Source of the DNA: Takifugu bimaculatus | Taxonomy: Eukaryota > Chordata > Actinopteri > Tetraodontiformes > Tetraodontidae | Direction of reading: 5' to 3' | Length of the DNA: 64,000 nucleotides | Assembly: GCA_004026145.2 (NCBI GenBank) | Contig: CP034976.1 | Span: forward strand, 12,012,469-12,076,468 | Shown here: positions 14,099 to 25,323 of the stretch, piece after piece | How the letters are laid out: every line of letters starts with the position of its first letter | How positions within the stretch are numbered: position 1 is the stretch's first letter | Translations under genes and position numbers: made by a program | The notes under the pieces: model-generated | Database searches by the model: none | Told to the model about the DNA's origin: nothing | What the model saw: only the letters and a program-made list of their open reading frames with translations

Positions 14099-17025
14099 CT
14101 TGTATTTCTATCCTTGAAGAGACTTCGATCGAGATAATGCATTAAGCAACTTCTTATCCTAACCCTACACAACCCTAACATATCAACTAACCCCTCTGAC
14201 CCTAACACTGACCCTAACACTGACCCTTACTCTAAACTAAATCCAGTTCTGACCTCAACCCAAAAAAAACATGTCTCAACCCTCAAACCAACCTTTGAAG
14301 TTGTGGGAAAATTCTTTCCCTTCTCCAAAATGTCCTTACTTTGCTAGTAGAATGAGTATTTGAACAAGTACAAGAACATACACACACTCACACACAGTGC
14401 TCAAAAATCCCTAACACGCAAGGTCCTAATTATTCAAAGCTCATGTATATTTAGGCCCAGCAGCCTCAGAGATGTACAGCTCAGGTTCGGAGGAAGATGA
14501 GCGGCAACTTACTGTGAGTGCAGGTTTCCCAGTTTATCTCCGACACCGATGTGTTTCCAGTTTGAAACGTGCTAAATTTACTCGAAACATGCTGAGTTTA
14601 TTTCTTTTGCTTCTTAAATCCACTAATCGGGGGCGCAGGCAGGAATTCCCTGCACAGTTTGACAGATGATCACAAAGATTGTCGCAGGAAACATGACGTA
14701 CGTGCGCAGTTGCGAGACATATTAGAAGCGAGGCTCCGTCACTCGGATGGATGAATTGACCTGACCCGGGAGCTGACCCCCGGTGAAGTCACGCGAGCGC
14801 ACATGCACAAACGGGCCCCCTCGCACACACCCGTGTGCCGTATTTCCACGTCTCGAGGCGACGCATCAACCCTGAATGAAAAGCAGCTCGACAGTAAGAG
14901 AGCCACGGTCCCGATCACGTCACACAGGAATACGCCCTAACACGAGGGGGGCGCATGTTGGCCAAGGTCGTCTGCACGCCAACCGCCGACAGCCCCACCG
15001 ATCAATGTCAGGAGGTCACATGCTGCAGTTGACCTGAGCCTGTACCTTCAAATCTGCTGCTTCTATGGGATGGGGCCAGTCCTGGAACCGCCAAGATCAA
15101 AACCGTGTCACAAAGCTGAACCTCCTGACCTCACTTCCTGTTAAATACCCACATGAGACCATTAAGGCAAGACTGACGCAGCGCTGGGGGTGGATGTGAC
15201 ACAGATGCACTTGTCAAGCAGCTTCAACTCCAACAGATGGCAACTGAGATGATGAAGTAGAGCCTCGCAAGTGTTCGAAAGGCAGCGCCATCGTCCGCTG
15301 AAGGAGGATTTTGCTCCGGCAGATGCTTACCCCCGTGTCCGGATAGGTGGTCCAGCCCAGCTCTGAGGTAGACTCTGTTGTATCCAGCAGCATCACTGAC
15401 AGGTGGGAGGGACAAAGACAAAGACAGAAATATTAAACACAGTGGTGCGATCATTCATTCATCAGCCGTTTCGTGGAGCACAAACAGGGACCTACTGAAG
15501 AGCCGTTCGCGAATGCGCGTTCTTCTCCCCCGTGTGAGGAAATTAGGGGGCGCTCCAGCTGTGCACATCTGTCAGACCTCATCTGAGTGACGACGCGTGT
15601 TGGCGCAAAGACCCCCGAGTTTAAAGAATTTTAACTTATTGACCTGATAGATCGTCAGGATTAAAGGTCAAATCCCGTAACTTTAAAAGGCCAAACCAGT
15701 CAGATCTGGTAGAACCCTGCACGTTGATGCTCCTCCTGTTTTGGGTTCAGGGGAACTTTGGTTGTTCTTCTGTCTCCAACAAGCCTGGACCCATTTCTCG
15801 CACAAGTGTGCGGCTGTTACGTCGAAATGAATTTTCACCTAATTCAATTGTCGGACTGAGTGCTCTGAAAGGCGAATTGGCAGAGAAAACACACACGCGC
15901 GCGCTGAGTGCTGACACATGGCAGCTTCACACACGAGACCGAAGCCAGCGTATTTTTCCATTATCGCTCCAAAACTGCAGCGGCTGATGTTCCGTCTGTC
16001 CTCGGCGAGCTGAAAGACGCCGCCTGGGCGTAGGAGAGGTGGCAAAACCAAAACAAACATCGCTGTGATGTCTGAGGATAATCCTAACCCTAACCCAGAT
16101 GGACTTCAGCTCTCATCAGGCAAAACTCGAAACACCTGAAGGGCTGCGGGCGTGGGCGTGTGCACGTACGTGCGCAGGGGGGCATAGGTGGATAAATGAT
16201 TCTCCATTTTCATGCATTTTTATGCTTTTATTTCTGTTTTTCATGCTCCCCCTGACTGAACTACACAAGGTGCCATATTGTTGTCTCAGCTGGTCCTGGA
16301 TCCTGGTCTTGGATCAGATCCTGGTCCTGGATCAGATCCTGGTCCTGGATCAGATCCGTGTGCATTCAGATACAAAGTTCCCGACAAAATGGAGGTTTTT
16401 GCACGGCAGCCGCTCACTCTGACCTCTGACTGCCCATTAGTCTATTATTTTAGGATTATACTTAGAGATGGAGACCCAGCAAATCCTACTCTTTTTTCTT
16501 TCCCAGCCCCCCCACCTCCTCCCGTCTGTACCCCCCCGCCCCCCCCCACAACACATTTTTTGAGGAGGTCCCTCCAGAAACTGGAACGTTATCAAACGCA
16601 TCAAGAGCGGATCACAAACGCTCGGCGACAGCACCGGCTTACAGGCAGCAACGGGCGGCAGAACGGACGGTACCCGGCGCAACGGCCTTGGCTGCTGGAC
16701 TCGCTGGGCCCAGGGGGGGTTAAAAGCCCCAGAAGTCCGGCCAGCCGGGGTGTCGGCCAGGAGGAGGACGACGTCCATTAGTGACACACCTTTCCCTGTT
16801 CGAACACGTCGCATCTGCGGACGCTCCATCAGCACTTTATTAGGAACAACTGAACTAAAGTGGTCTTATACAAGGCAGCAGTTAATAATGCAACCCCCCC
16901 CCCCCCCCGCCCCACGCACACACACACACACACACACATTCTCAATGGAACTGTGCCAGTTCAACCTCTGTTTTTTAATTTAGTCTGACTTGTTCAAGGG
17001 ATGAGCTTCATAAAAGAAACACCTG

Positions 17026-17078
<53 letters not shown>

Positions 17079-17238
17079 CAGATGTTGACAGTTGTGATTT
17101 CTATCTGCTGTCTGTCATTTGTCAGCATGATAATAATGATAATTACTTATCTAAACATATCATGCATGAATCACAACCAATCATACATAACGTGTTTTCT
17201 GACCTCATTAGGCACCATCCTATTTATATCAGATGAGA

Positions 17239-17279
<41 letters not shown>

Positions 17280-20200
17280 CACACACACGCATGCTGCAAA
17301 TGTGTCATCACAAATTCAATTAACCCTGCGCTTCAGGGCAGAGTCATGCATTAATAATATATATTTGACTATTTTGACATGAATATTTATGCCTCTACAA
17401 TTTAGCTTCTTGTCGCGGGGGCCCCGGGGACCACCGGTCCTTGCGCCGCCTCGGCTCTCTCCTGCTGTACACGAGGTTTACATGAACGGGCGTTCGGAGG
17501 GCTCCATGCGTGTCTCATTTCATGACATTAGCAAGTTGAATTCACTACGGCGTGCTAAGATGCGCGTCGAGTGGGGAGTGTCACACACACCTGTCAGGGG
17601 TTACTGTGGGTCGAGATGAGATTTAAGTTTAAGGCTCAGGGTTAAGAGTTTGGGTTAAACTGAAATAAAAGTACAATGAAAGTCAGGAGGATGGGAGTGT
17701 GTGTGTGTGTGTTTATGTGTGTGTTTATGTGTGTGAGTGATGAACGAACGAGAGCGACGACTCCGGACAGGGACACTTGGCAGTAAAAGCCCCTTTATTT
17801 AACTCAGCGTCTCCGTTATTGGTCCATCTTCCGGCCAAGACACTCAAAGTTTGTCCGCGACAGTTTCGGGGAAGCGCTGAGTCTGCAATCCGGACCTGAG
17901 TGCTGTATTAATGCACCTCGTCTCTCACGTCTGCCCGGCCTTTTGCTCCTCTTACTCCGATACCTCCCGCTCCTTTCATCTCCCCCCGTGCACGTGTGTA
18001 TTATTCATCCAAAGCGTGGCGACGGGAGGGCTGCCTCGCTGTACGTTTAATGAGCATATATCCAACGCTCCATTATTGATGTTCCTCTGAACCAAAGACA
18101 ATAGACGCAAAGACGAGGACCGGTTTTGGAGGACGCCGCTGCGTTCGCCAGCGCCTCTGTGCCTGTGCGCCGTGGGCGTTGTGGAGCGCTGACCCGTTTC
18201 CTCCTGACGCTCCCCTCTGCCACTCGAATGTTCGCTCCAGCTGGGCGACCTCCCCACCCCCAGCGCTCCCTCACCCCTCCCTCTCACTCTTTGCGAGCGT
18301 TTTTGGCCTCCCGGAGCGCCGCCGCCGACGCTCTCCACCGCACGGGCGCGACGCGGACGCCATCGTGGCACTTTCGCCCCATCGTTTTCCAGGCGATGGA
18401 GCCCTCTTGACACTCAGGAGAGGATTTCAATTTCGGCGTTCCTACGAACAGGCTGGAAGGGTGAGTGGGTGCCAGCGTGAAATAGAACTTAACACCGACG
18501 GGAGCCGTCGAGCTCACAGGTAACGACAGGTTTCAGCTCACTCACAAAAAGGCCCAGAGTGCCCGCAGGCACTTTGGTCTGCGGTTAAAGTGTGTTTTGT
18601 CCACTCATCCACCCTTCTCCATCGTTCCGTGTGCGCTCCAGCTGCTCCCACCCACAGTGAGCAGGCCCAGGACGAGGCCTTCCCCAAACCATCATTACAG
18701 GCCACCGCAGCAATGAGAGAGAGGGAGAGAGATATACGCCAAGACAGGGTGGAGGCTGGAGAAGGAGGAGGAGGTGGGGAGGAGACCGAGACAGGAAGGG
18801 GATTAACGTGGTTCCAGGAATAAGCATGCACGTGTCAAAGGGAGTTATTGAAACGAAGGAGAAAAAGTTCTGCAGCGATTAAGCTCGATGAAAGCGCAGA
18901 TGCAGCCGACAGGTCTGGAGTCGGTGGCGGGGCTGCAGCAGGCAGCAACAAGCACAGGCAGGAGCAGATCTGAGCCAAAGTGATTCTTATCCTGAAATGA
19001 AGACCTCTGCTGTGACTGATTATGGTTTTTATTTAAACGTAGGTTCCAGGTAAATACACCTTCAGGGAATTCCTGGATATGTAGGGAAAATGTAGAAGAA
19101 AGACGACCACAGAAGAAGAAATCAGATAAATATAAGATTCCACCACACTGGTATGTAGCAACTGAAAAACTTGCAGATTTGTGGCTTTGTAACTGGAATT
19201 ATAGCTAAGATAAGCTATTGAAGGCTAATTACAATAGCAAGCTTGGAGGTGAAGTTATTCTAAGCATTTGTCTCCAGTAAGGACACTTTCACAAATGATC
19301 AGGACTGTAAAAACGTGGGTATTATTAAATTGAATAAACAGTCACCAGTCTGTAATTAGACCCTGTAAATTCCACTGCAGTGAAATCGTTTGGACAGCGT
19401 GCTCCAGCGCTTCCCTCCGTTTGAAGGCTAATCCGCCTCATGGAGAAGACCTGGCTGCTGCGAGACATGTTTCTAACCTCATCTCACCTCAGCGAGACAG
19501 TAAATATGAGCTGGAGTCGCTCGCTGTGACATTTAGGAAGAGCCATCGAAGCCCTCGCCCCGTTCGGATGGTGCCAGCACGCAAACCGCTAAGATTAGCT
19601 TTAATTTGAAACCCAAAACCGGAATCTGCATTCCGCAGCGTTGTAATGGCCCGCACCACAAAGTTCGTCTCCCCGCTACATTTTGGCTCCGAGTCGGTCC
19701 CCGTCTGCCCGGGCGGATTAGCCGTGGCGATGACATTGACTGACTCAGAGCAGAGAGTCTTGGCGCGAAGCCACCTGAGGCCTTCGGCCCCTCGTATCGC
19801 GAATGGCAGATATGTGAATCACGCGAGGGAAAAGTGGTCCTAATGTCTTTACCGAGCTCCCGGCGGCAGCAAATGAACGCGCGTTTGAAAATGACGGGCA
19901 AACACGCCGCTAAAAATAACGCGCGGTCACAGCAAAGTGCTGCGGTGTCAGCGGCGGCGAGGCTGCGGCGCCCGCTTCCCTCCGCTGGCTTCTCAGTGGC
20001 ATCTGCCACGGCCCTGCTGGGAATGTCGTGCTGTTTGTTTTCTTAAGGCATTTTCTCTGGTTTACAGTCTGAAAAGGCAGCTTATCACACCCGGGATTAG
20101 GAAAATGATCAGTCTAATTAAATCCTGCCGATTTGGGATGACCTTAAGGTGAGACTGTAAACAGATCACATTTTATACAGCCTGGTGGGCTCTTTATGCC

Positions 20201-22373
20201 AAACAAGCTGGATCTACTACCCCCCCCCCCCCACCACCACCACCACCACCACCACCACCATTTTCCCGCTGATACAATAGTGCAAATTTCCATAAAGCAC
20301 CAAACTGGATCCATGAATCGCTCCATCAGGGACCCGAGAGTGATCCCAGGATCAGCAGATCTCTGAAAACGTCCATATCAGATCCTTTTCTTCAGGAGCA
20401 TAACGCATTATAACGAAGTAAATATGTGAAATACCTAGTTTGATGTTTTCAGTCAATAGTTTGACGTTAATAACCCGAACGTGTCCTCAGAGCCGAGGAA
20501 TAAACTGGGTATTTGTTCTCTGACAGGTGGATGCTGGCTCAGCAGGTCTGCTGTGTTTGTCTGGCAGGAGGTGATAATAAAAATCTCTCTGGGATCATCC
20601 CTCTATTTTTTAAATTAAAGCCAGTGTGTGACTGTGAAACCTGTTTCCAGATGAACCGTGACAGTCACGTCTGTCTGGATTAAACATTCCTGGGGTTTAA
20701 TCAGATTCTGATCCGGAATCGCACCAGAATCCCAAATGTCAGGACGCGAACACGTGGTTTGGCACATGTGCCAGGCTGACATTTTGGGAGATAATGACTC
20801 AGTGTTTGGTCAACAGAGATGTTGGCGAGACTTTTTGTGATGGATGTTCTGTTCCAAGAGGTAGTGGATAGTTTGGCTGAGCTGGTGTCGGAAAAAATGT
20901 GGCTGTCGGCTGATTGTCTGTTTCAGGTAAGAGTGTAAGAATAATGAAAGAAATAAAGAATTCCCAGGTTGCTCCATGTCTCCGGGTTCATTGGGAGCCG
21001 CATCACAGCATCTCTGCTCATCCGTGATGAGCTGGAGGGGCATCAGGTGTGCCTTCTGCAGAGGCGTGCTGCGTTCGCGTGCACCGTGCACGCAAACCCC
21101 CGATCCCACTGTTCACAGGCTGAAAAGGTTCACCACTTCACTGTATCTCACCGCACAACTGATGCTGGCAAACACCTCAACACGCAGCGTGTGACAGTGT
21201 CACGACCTCTGCTCGCAGGTTTCTGACTCTCCCGCTGTTTCCCCCCGGTGATTTGAGGTTTTAAACAAAGGAAATACGGTTGGTTATGAGAGTAAACCCG
21301 GCAGACATGTTTCCAACGGCAGACACAAATCCCCCATTTCTATGGCTTTATGCGGAGGTCACCATTTTAGGTTAATACTGTATTACGAGGGGCTCTATTT
21401 CAATCACACGTCCGTCAGTGGGCCGCGGACGCGGCGCGCTCCGCGCCTCTCTGTCACGTTAATGCGGGCCATCTGTTACAATCGCGGCTCGGACCGACAC
21501 GTGTAAGTTACCTCTGCTCCAGACTGTAACCGACACACGCGCCGAGCCACAACTCCCAGTACACGAAAGCCAACTGGGAGACGAGCGCAAACAGGTGCGG
21601 CTCTATCCAGCGTGCGCTCCGGTCCCGCAAAAGTAACCGCGTGCGTGCCGACTCCAGACACATCCTGCTCCCAACCCTCCTGCAGGAAGCACCCTGCGAA
21701 GCGTGCACATTTAATGATGCACGCTGGTGTACAAGCACACGCGCGGGGTTTAAATTCGGTTCGAGTGCTCACGGAACCCGCCAGACTTCTGACTTCAGCC
21801 CCTCTGATGCACTTGCACGACCCATTTGCTGACTCAATTGGAGCCATTAAATCTGAAAGTATACAGACGAGGGGGGAAAGTTGTGTGCGGGCGTGCGCGT
21901 GTGCGTGTGTGTGGTGGAGGGTCTGTGAGTGGCACACCCGGCGGGGGGTGAAACTGCAAGAACAACTTATTATTCTTCCATCTCCCGCCTTATTTCCATA
22001 TCCTTTTGTTGCAGGAGCCTGATAGATTCCGATAGAGAACAGGCAGCAGTCGGGGTCTGACTCCAGCGCGCACTGACGCACAAACACGCAGATGCGACGT
22101 GCGCAACACAACACGCACGCGAACACGTACTGAGAAGGTGAAACAGTTTTAGTGGTCCTGGAGGTAGCCCGAATAAAAAAAAGTGAGCCTGAATCAAAGT
22201 CAGAGTCATTTCCAGAGAGGCGCATTCTGACAGATATTCCAGAAAGGAAGCTCACGATGGGGAACCACAGCTCCTGAGGGAACCACAGCAAAGATGGGAA
22301 AAGTTTGCTCCTTACCTTCCTCAGCTGAATTAGGCTGGAAAAACAGACAGAGAGGCAGAAAGACCCTCCACAT
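10..22373 (-). CDS. ephb6: Eph receptor tyrosine kinase, EphB6-type, complete (19 coding exons)
   Basis: Single-pass receptor for membrane-bound ephrins at cell contacts. Exons on the minus strand: 22373-22316, 15395-15331, 12220-11948, 11320-11151, 11057-10762, 5054-4899, 4566-4295, 4044-3963, 3281-3157, 3076-2914, 2819-2705, 2614-2559, 2457-2341, 2265-2018, 1933-1715, 1622-1473, 1151-967, 870-712, 115-10. Phases join to 1004 codons plus stop (human EPHB6 is about 1020). Order: signal peptide (MWRVFLPLCLFFQ), ephrin-binding domain (WDEVSILDDRGKLIRTFEVC), Cys-rich region, two FN3 domains, TM helix (residues ~555-575), juxtamembrane YYVDPSTYEDP, kinase, SAM, C-terminal GQVEV PDZ ligand. EphB6 is favoured over other EphBs by LLDTTESTSELGW, WDEVS.LDD, GEWMVPVGGC and GPLDSFLR. 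Oddities: VAVK, HRDLAARN and DFGLSR are all present although mammalian EPHB6 has lost them, and three extra introns split usually undivided exons. Confidence 0.9.
1473..2265 (-). other. ephb6: ephb6 kinase catalytic core exons with VAVK, HRDLAARN and DFG
   Basis: Three exons (2265-2018, 1933-1715, 1622-1473) encode the N-lobe and catalytic centre. The ATP-binding lysine sits in LVAVKTLRW, the catalytic loop reads HRDLAARNVLVNSNLVCKVS, the metal-binding motif is DFGLSR, and an activation-segment tyrosine lies in PTYTASL. The P+1/APE region reads RWTAPEAFQHRKFSSASDVW. All residues normally required for phosphotransfer are visible here. The glycine-rich loop, formed across the 2341/2265 splice, reads GAAQFGEV if the in-phase acceptor is used, so its second glycine would be alanine. 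Confidence 0.9.
3846..3888. repeat. (CA)n microsatellite
   Basis: Uninterrupted CA dinucleotides for about 43 bp in an ephb6 intron between the two FN3-coding exon groups. Confidence 0.98.
5709..5748. repeat. (GT)n microsatellite
   Basis: About 20 GT units in an ephb6 intron. Confidence 0.98.
6301..6614 (-). repeat. Dispersed CA-linked repeat, copy 1
   Basis: The stretch ends in a (GT)n run at 6572-6614. It carries short motifs shared, in reverse orientation, with 14026-14395: a TTCTTGTACTTG-like block at one end and AGAAGTATAAGGA next to the dinucleotide run. Between them lie degenerate GGGTTA-like units. Two diverged copies with matching ends point to a dispersed teleost element carrying its own microsatellite, not to a telomeric insertion. 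Confidence 0.5.
7151..7185. repeat. (CA)n microsatellite
   Basis: About 17 CA units in an ephb6 intron. Confidence 0.97.
11825..11886. repeat. Perfect inverted repeat, 21-bp arms
   Basis: Arms 11825-11845 and 11866-11886 are exact reverse complements with a 20-bp spacer. Each arm contains CAAGATGGCTGCC, close to a YY1-type core. It lies in an ephb6 intron between the first two parts of the ephrin-binding domain. It could be a short foldback element or a hairpin in the RNA. Confidence 0.9.
12221..15330 (-). other. ephb6 intron 2, non-coding
   Basis: No coding exon was recognised. It contains the 70-bp (AC)n tract at 14026-14095 and the adjoining dispersed repeat to about 14395, with several short runs resembling CCCTAA. 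The rest is unremarkable unique sequence. Confidence 0.7.
14026..14395 (+). repeat. Dispersed CA-linked repeat, copy 2, with 70-bp (AC)n
   Basis: (AC)n at 14026-14095 is followed by TCCTTGTATTTCTAT, then degenerate CCCTAA-like units (14158-14230), and ends near CAAGTACAAGAACA followed by more CA. The ends match 6301-6614 in the opposite orientation. Confidence 0.5.
16290..16356. repeat. 18-bp minisatellite, about 3.7 units
   Basis: Tandem units of CTGGTCCTGGATCAGATC, with one C-to-T change in an early unit. It lies in ephb6 intron 1 and produces a spurious open frame rich in DPGPGS. Confidence 0.95.
16917..16938. repeat. Short (CA)n after a poly-C run
   Basis: A C-rich run from about 16892 leads into about 10 CA units. 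Low-complexity sequence in ephb6 intron 1. Confidence 0.9.
17027..17076. repeat. (TG)n microsatellite
   Basis: About 25 TG units in ephb6 intron 1. Confidence 0.98.
17240..17277. repeat. (CA)n microsatellite
   Basis: About 19 CA units. Together with the TG tract 160 bp upstream it forms a pair of complementary dinucleotide runs. Confidence 0.98.
20219..20260. repeat. Poly-C and (CCA)n run
   Basis: A C homopolymer passes into about ten ACC units in ephb6 intron 1. Confidence 0.95.
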
Positions 22374-22440
22374 CTCCACTACGGAATGACACTGACAGAC
22401 AGAGGGAGGGAGAGCGAGAGAGAGAGCGTGACGGAAGGGA

Positions 22441-22490
<50 letters not shown>

Positions 22491-22560
22491 GGGAGCGAGA
22501 GGCAGAGGGAGGGAGACGGGGTGGGGGGAGGGGGTGGAGTCTGCTGGCTCAGAGAGAGGT
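22374..22560 (-). promoter_or_regulatory. Likely ephb6 5' UTR and proximal promoter with (GT)n tract
   Basis: The sequence directly upstream of the ephb6 start codon at 22373 has no further coding exon. It holds a (GT)n run at 22443-22488 flanked by purine-rich (GAGA) sequence. No TATA box was recognised. The transcription start is not determined, so this is an inference from position only. Confidence 0.3.
22443..22488. repeat. (GT)n microsatellite upstream of ephb6
   Basis: About 23 GT units starting 70 bp upstream of the ephb6 start codon, so probably in its 5' UTR or proximal promoter. Confidence 0.98.
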
Positions 22561-25250
22561 GATTGAATGAGGGAAGGAGGAAAATATTGAGAGAAGAAAA
22601 TTACGAAACAATAAGGATGTAAACAAAGCGGGGTTGTCAGAGAGATGAGGGGGAAGGGGGAAGGGGGGGGGGGGGGGTAAAATGAGAGGTTTTCTTCTTT
22701 CCAAAGTGAAAGGAGGGAGTGACGACAAAGAGGTTCGGGATTAATAAACGAGTTCGCCTGGTCTAGGAAACAACTGTCCGGACCCGTCTGACGATGTCAT
22801 TTCCAGATCCTCTAAATCCTCACACATATTTTTACAAGGCCGTCCTGGCAGGCTGCGCTCCAGTCTGTGGAGGCGCGCACACGTCCGCGCGCAGCGCTAA
22901 CTTGTATTTTTCCAAGCTGTGGCATGAGAGCGCGTCCAACTCCTTTCCCCCCCCCACCTCCTTCCTGATCTCTCTCAAATTAAATCTTTGGTGGAACGCA
23001 AGCACGAGTTGGCCTCCGCTCTCCATCCTTCTCCATCCATCTTTTCCTGTGGCTTGTCCCCTTCCCAGGATTTCTTCTCCAGACAGTTTTCGAGACACGC
23101 ACATGGCCGAGCATCTCCCCGGCTCACGCGCGCCTCCCCCCGGTCAGAGCGGCTACTGCAGCTTGTTGATGCGCTTTCATGCTCCAGTTCGCCACAATGA
23201 CTTCAGAGAGATGCTGCACGCTGCTTTGACACAGTTAGATGGCCCCATTCCCAAAGAGCTGGGGGCTCTTTACTGCGAGGAGGCGTCATACAGAAGGTAA
23301 AGTATTCACATCAAATGTTGACGCTTCATTAATTCCACTTGTGATAATGTTAAAGGAAAACGCATAAAAATGCTCGAACGTGTTTGCAGCTGAGCAGTGA
23401 CGCTGTTTTATGTCCAGATGTTAACACAGAGGAGATTGTGTGGATTCAAAAAATCTTTTAGTTTTCATTTTTAGAGGACCTCCTGTTTGGAGTCAAACGG
23501 CTCTGAAGTGGTCCAATCTTTGGTTTGTGGTGCCCATTAAAAGGAAAGACGTCAATTCTGCTGCTATCAGTGTGTCGGTTTAAACTAAGTAGTGAGGAGA
23601 AAACACAGATAACTGCTTTGAATGAGATGTGGCAGCATGTGGAAGCACAAGACAAAACAGTCATGGGCTCTCACACTTTCACTTCCCCTCAGACTTCAAT
23701 TAAACATTCATGAAATTGGTTCCACTCATTGCAACATTAAAACTTCTTTATTTCATTTCCTCAAAGCGGGTGGCATTTATTAATACAGCAGGAGAACCAA
23801 GGAAAAACCTTTAAATGCCATCCCATACGCATACAGACCATGTCTCATCGTACTAAAATTCATAAATGTCTGTCTTAAATAGCCTAGTTAGCATAGTTAG
23901 CCTAGTTAGCGCTGTAACCATCAACCCCGACAGTATTTACAGGCGACTGAGCAGTACAAGAGAGGATTTAAAACAGTGCAGCTGTCAAAGTGCAACTTAA
24001 AAAGTCACCAAGCTCAAGAAAATGCTCTGGAGCAACAGAGGCGCAACATTGAAGAGCAGCTCAAATGCAGCTGATTTTACAATATATACAATCAGATTTC
24101 AGACATTTAGCTGCAAATAAACTCAACATTTGATAACAGTTATGTGCAGTAACCATTAAAATAAATAGCTAGTTTAGTTTCTGTAGTGGACGCCGCCCCA
24201 CGTGGACGCTCCCGTTTCTGCTGAGACATGTGGGGGAGGTTTTTCCACTAATCAGAACAGATTCAGACATCAGTTTCAGACGTGGACGAGGCAGACGGGG
24301 GGCTGAATCGGCCCGCAGCCACTACTCAGTAGTTTTAACAATGCAGACAAATGCGGTTGTGATTCACCTCCACGCTCGCCTCAGACCTCTCTGAAGGGCA
24401 GCTGCTCGCCTTGGCAGGGCTGCTCTTCATATATACTGCTGTAAAATATCAGGCAGCGACGGCAAGAGGCATCCATCAGATGAAAGGCTGAGAGAAAAGG
24501 CCCATTTTTTAAATCGCTGATGTTCCAGAACCAATACCAGCACAACACAACGCAGTTCAGGTGGGTTCCTGGTTCTCCAGAGCCACAGGCTGGGTCAGAG
24601 ATTCTGAATCACCTGAAGCTTATTTGGACTGAAAAGACGTGTTCACATGCACGTGATATTATATAGATATAGAGAGCAGGAAAAAGGTGTATTTGGACGG
24701 AATGTGTAGATGTTGCTGCGGCGCCTTGTGTCAGGAGAGCGCGCACAGAAACGTGACCTCTGCTGTAACTGGTCACGCTGTGCAGCAGGACGAGCCCCAG
24801 CACTCTGCTGCACAGCCTGATCTCCATTCCTGCTTAATTATTTTACTCCAGTCTGCTGCACCTCCTTTCTTTCAGTCAAGGCATGATGCCCCCCCCCCCC
24901 CCACCACACACACACACACACACTCAAAGGCACTTCAGGACGCCGAGTCAGGCTTTTTTTTCTTCTTTTTTGGGTCAAACTACCAGGCTCCAAACCCGGC
25001 TTTTCATGCATGACCCCAATACATAAGACCTCCAAATCCTGTGACCTTTTTAGGGGGGGGGGCTTTGATGTGGATATGTGTTAATCTATTTTTAAGGCGA
25101 TTTTCATGTATGTCAACAAATACTTGACCCTGGCGTACAGTACACTTTGATTTTCCTCACTCGTAATCTCAACTTTATTAAAAAGATAAATATTACAAAA
25201 CATAGCCTTGAAAAATAATATTATCTGAAGGTTAAAACACTGACCTGGCT
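22561..25250. other. Spacer between ephb6 5' end and slc2a3 3' end
   Basis: No supported gene. It includes a poly-G tract near 22664, a GC-rich part (22790-23300) with one exon-like open frame at 23103-23302, a repeat-poor AT-leaning part (23300-24600), and a C-run with short (CA)n at 24890-24925. The two flanking genes are both on the minus strand, so this holds the ephb6 promoter side and the slc2a3 downstream side. Confidence 0.7.
23103..23302 (+). other. Exon-like open frame, 65 codons, unassigned
   Basis: An open frame begins MAEHLPGSRAPPPGQSGYC and ends ALYCEEASYRR, where a donor-like AG|GTAAAG overlaps the stop. It reads away from ephb6 exon 1. No partner exon was found on the plus strand before the oppositely oriented slc2a3. 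I do not recognise the peptide. It could be a first exon of a divergent lncRNA or small gene, or chance in a GC-rich promoter flank. Confidence 0.15.
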
Positions 25251-25256
25251 TTTATT
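25251..25256 (-). terminator. Candidate poly(A) signal of slc2a3
   Basis: AATAAA on the minus strand 68 nt past the stop codon. A second AATAAA lies at 25174-25179, so either could be used. Confidence 0.4.
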
Positions 25257-25323
25257 TTTTAAGGACACCTCATGTCCATTGTGACATCTAGCCTAACTGT
25301 GTGTTTGGACTCCACATGGATGC

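Larger units (their letters stand above)
15396..22315 (-). other. ephb6 intron 1 (6.9 kb), non-coding
   Basis: This intron separates the signal-peptide exon from the short 65-nt second exon. It holds microsatellites near 16917, 17027 and 17240, a minisatellite at 16290-16356 and a (CCA)n run at 20219-20260. Stretches such as 18000-18500 and 19400-20050 are GC-rich with few simple repeats and could hold conserved enhancers, but nothing in the sequence proves it. Long open frames here (for example at 21476-22291) lack splice context and any recognisable domain. The placement rests on the exon phases either side. Confidence 0.8.

Noticed and set aside
14158..14230. CCCTAA-like units suggesting an internal telomeric repeat
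   Set aside because: Units are degenerate and irregular and belong to a dispersed CA-linked repeat with a second copy at 6301-6614.
21476..22291. 271-codon open frame on the minus strand beside ephb6 exon 1
   Set aside because: Lies inside ephb6 intron 1, is Arg/Cys-rich by GC composition, and does not connect in phase to the ephb6 exons.
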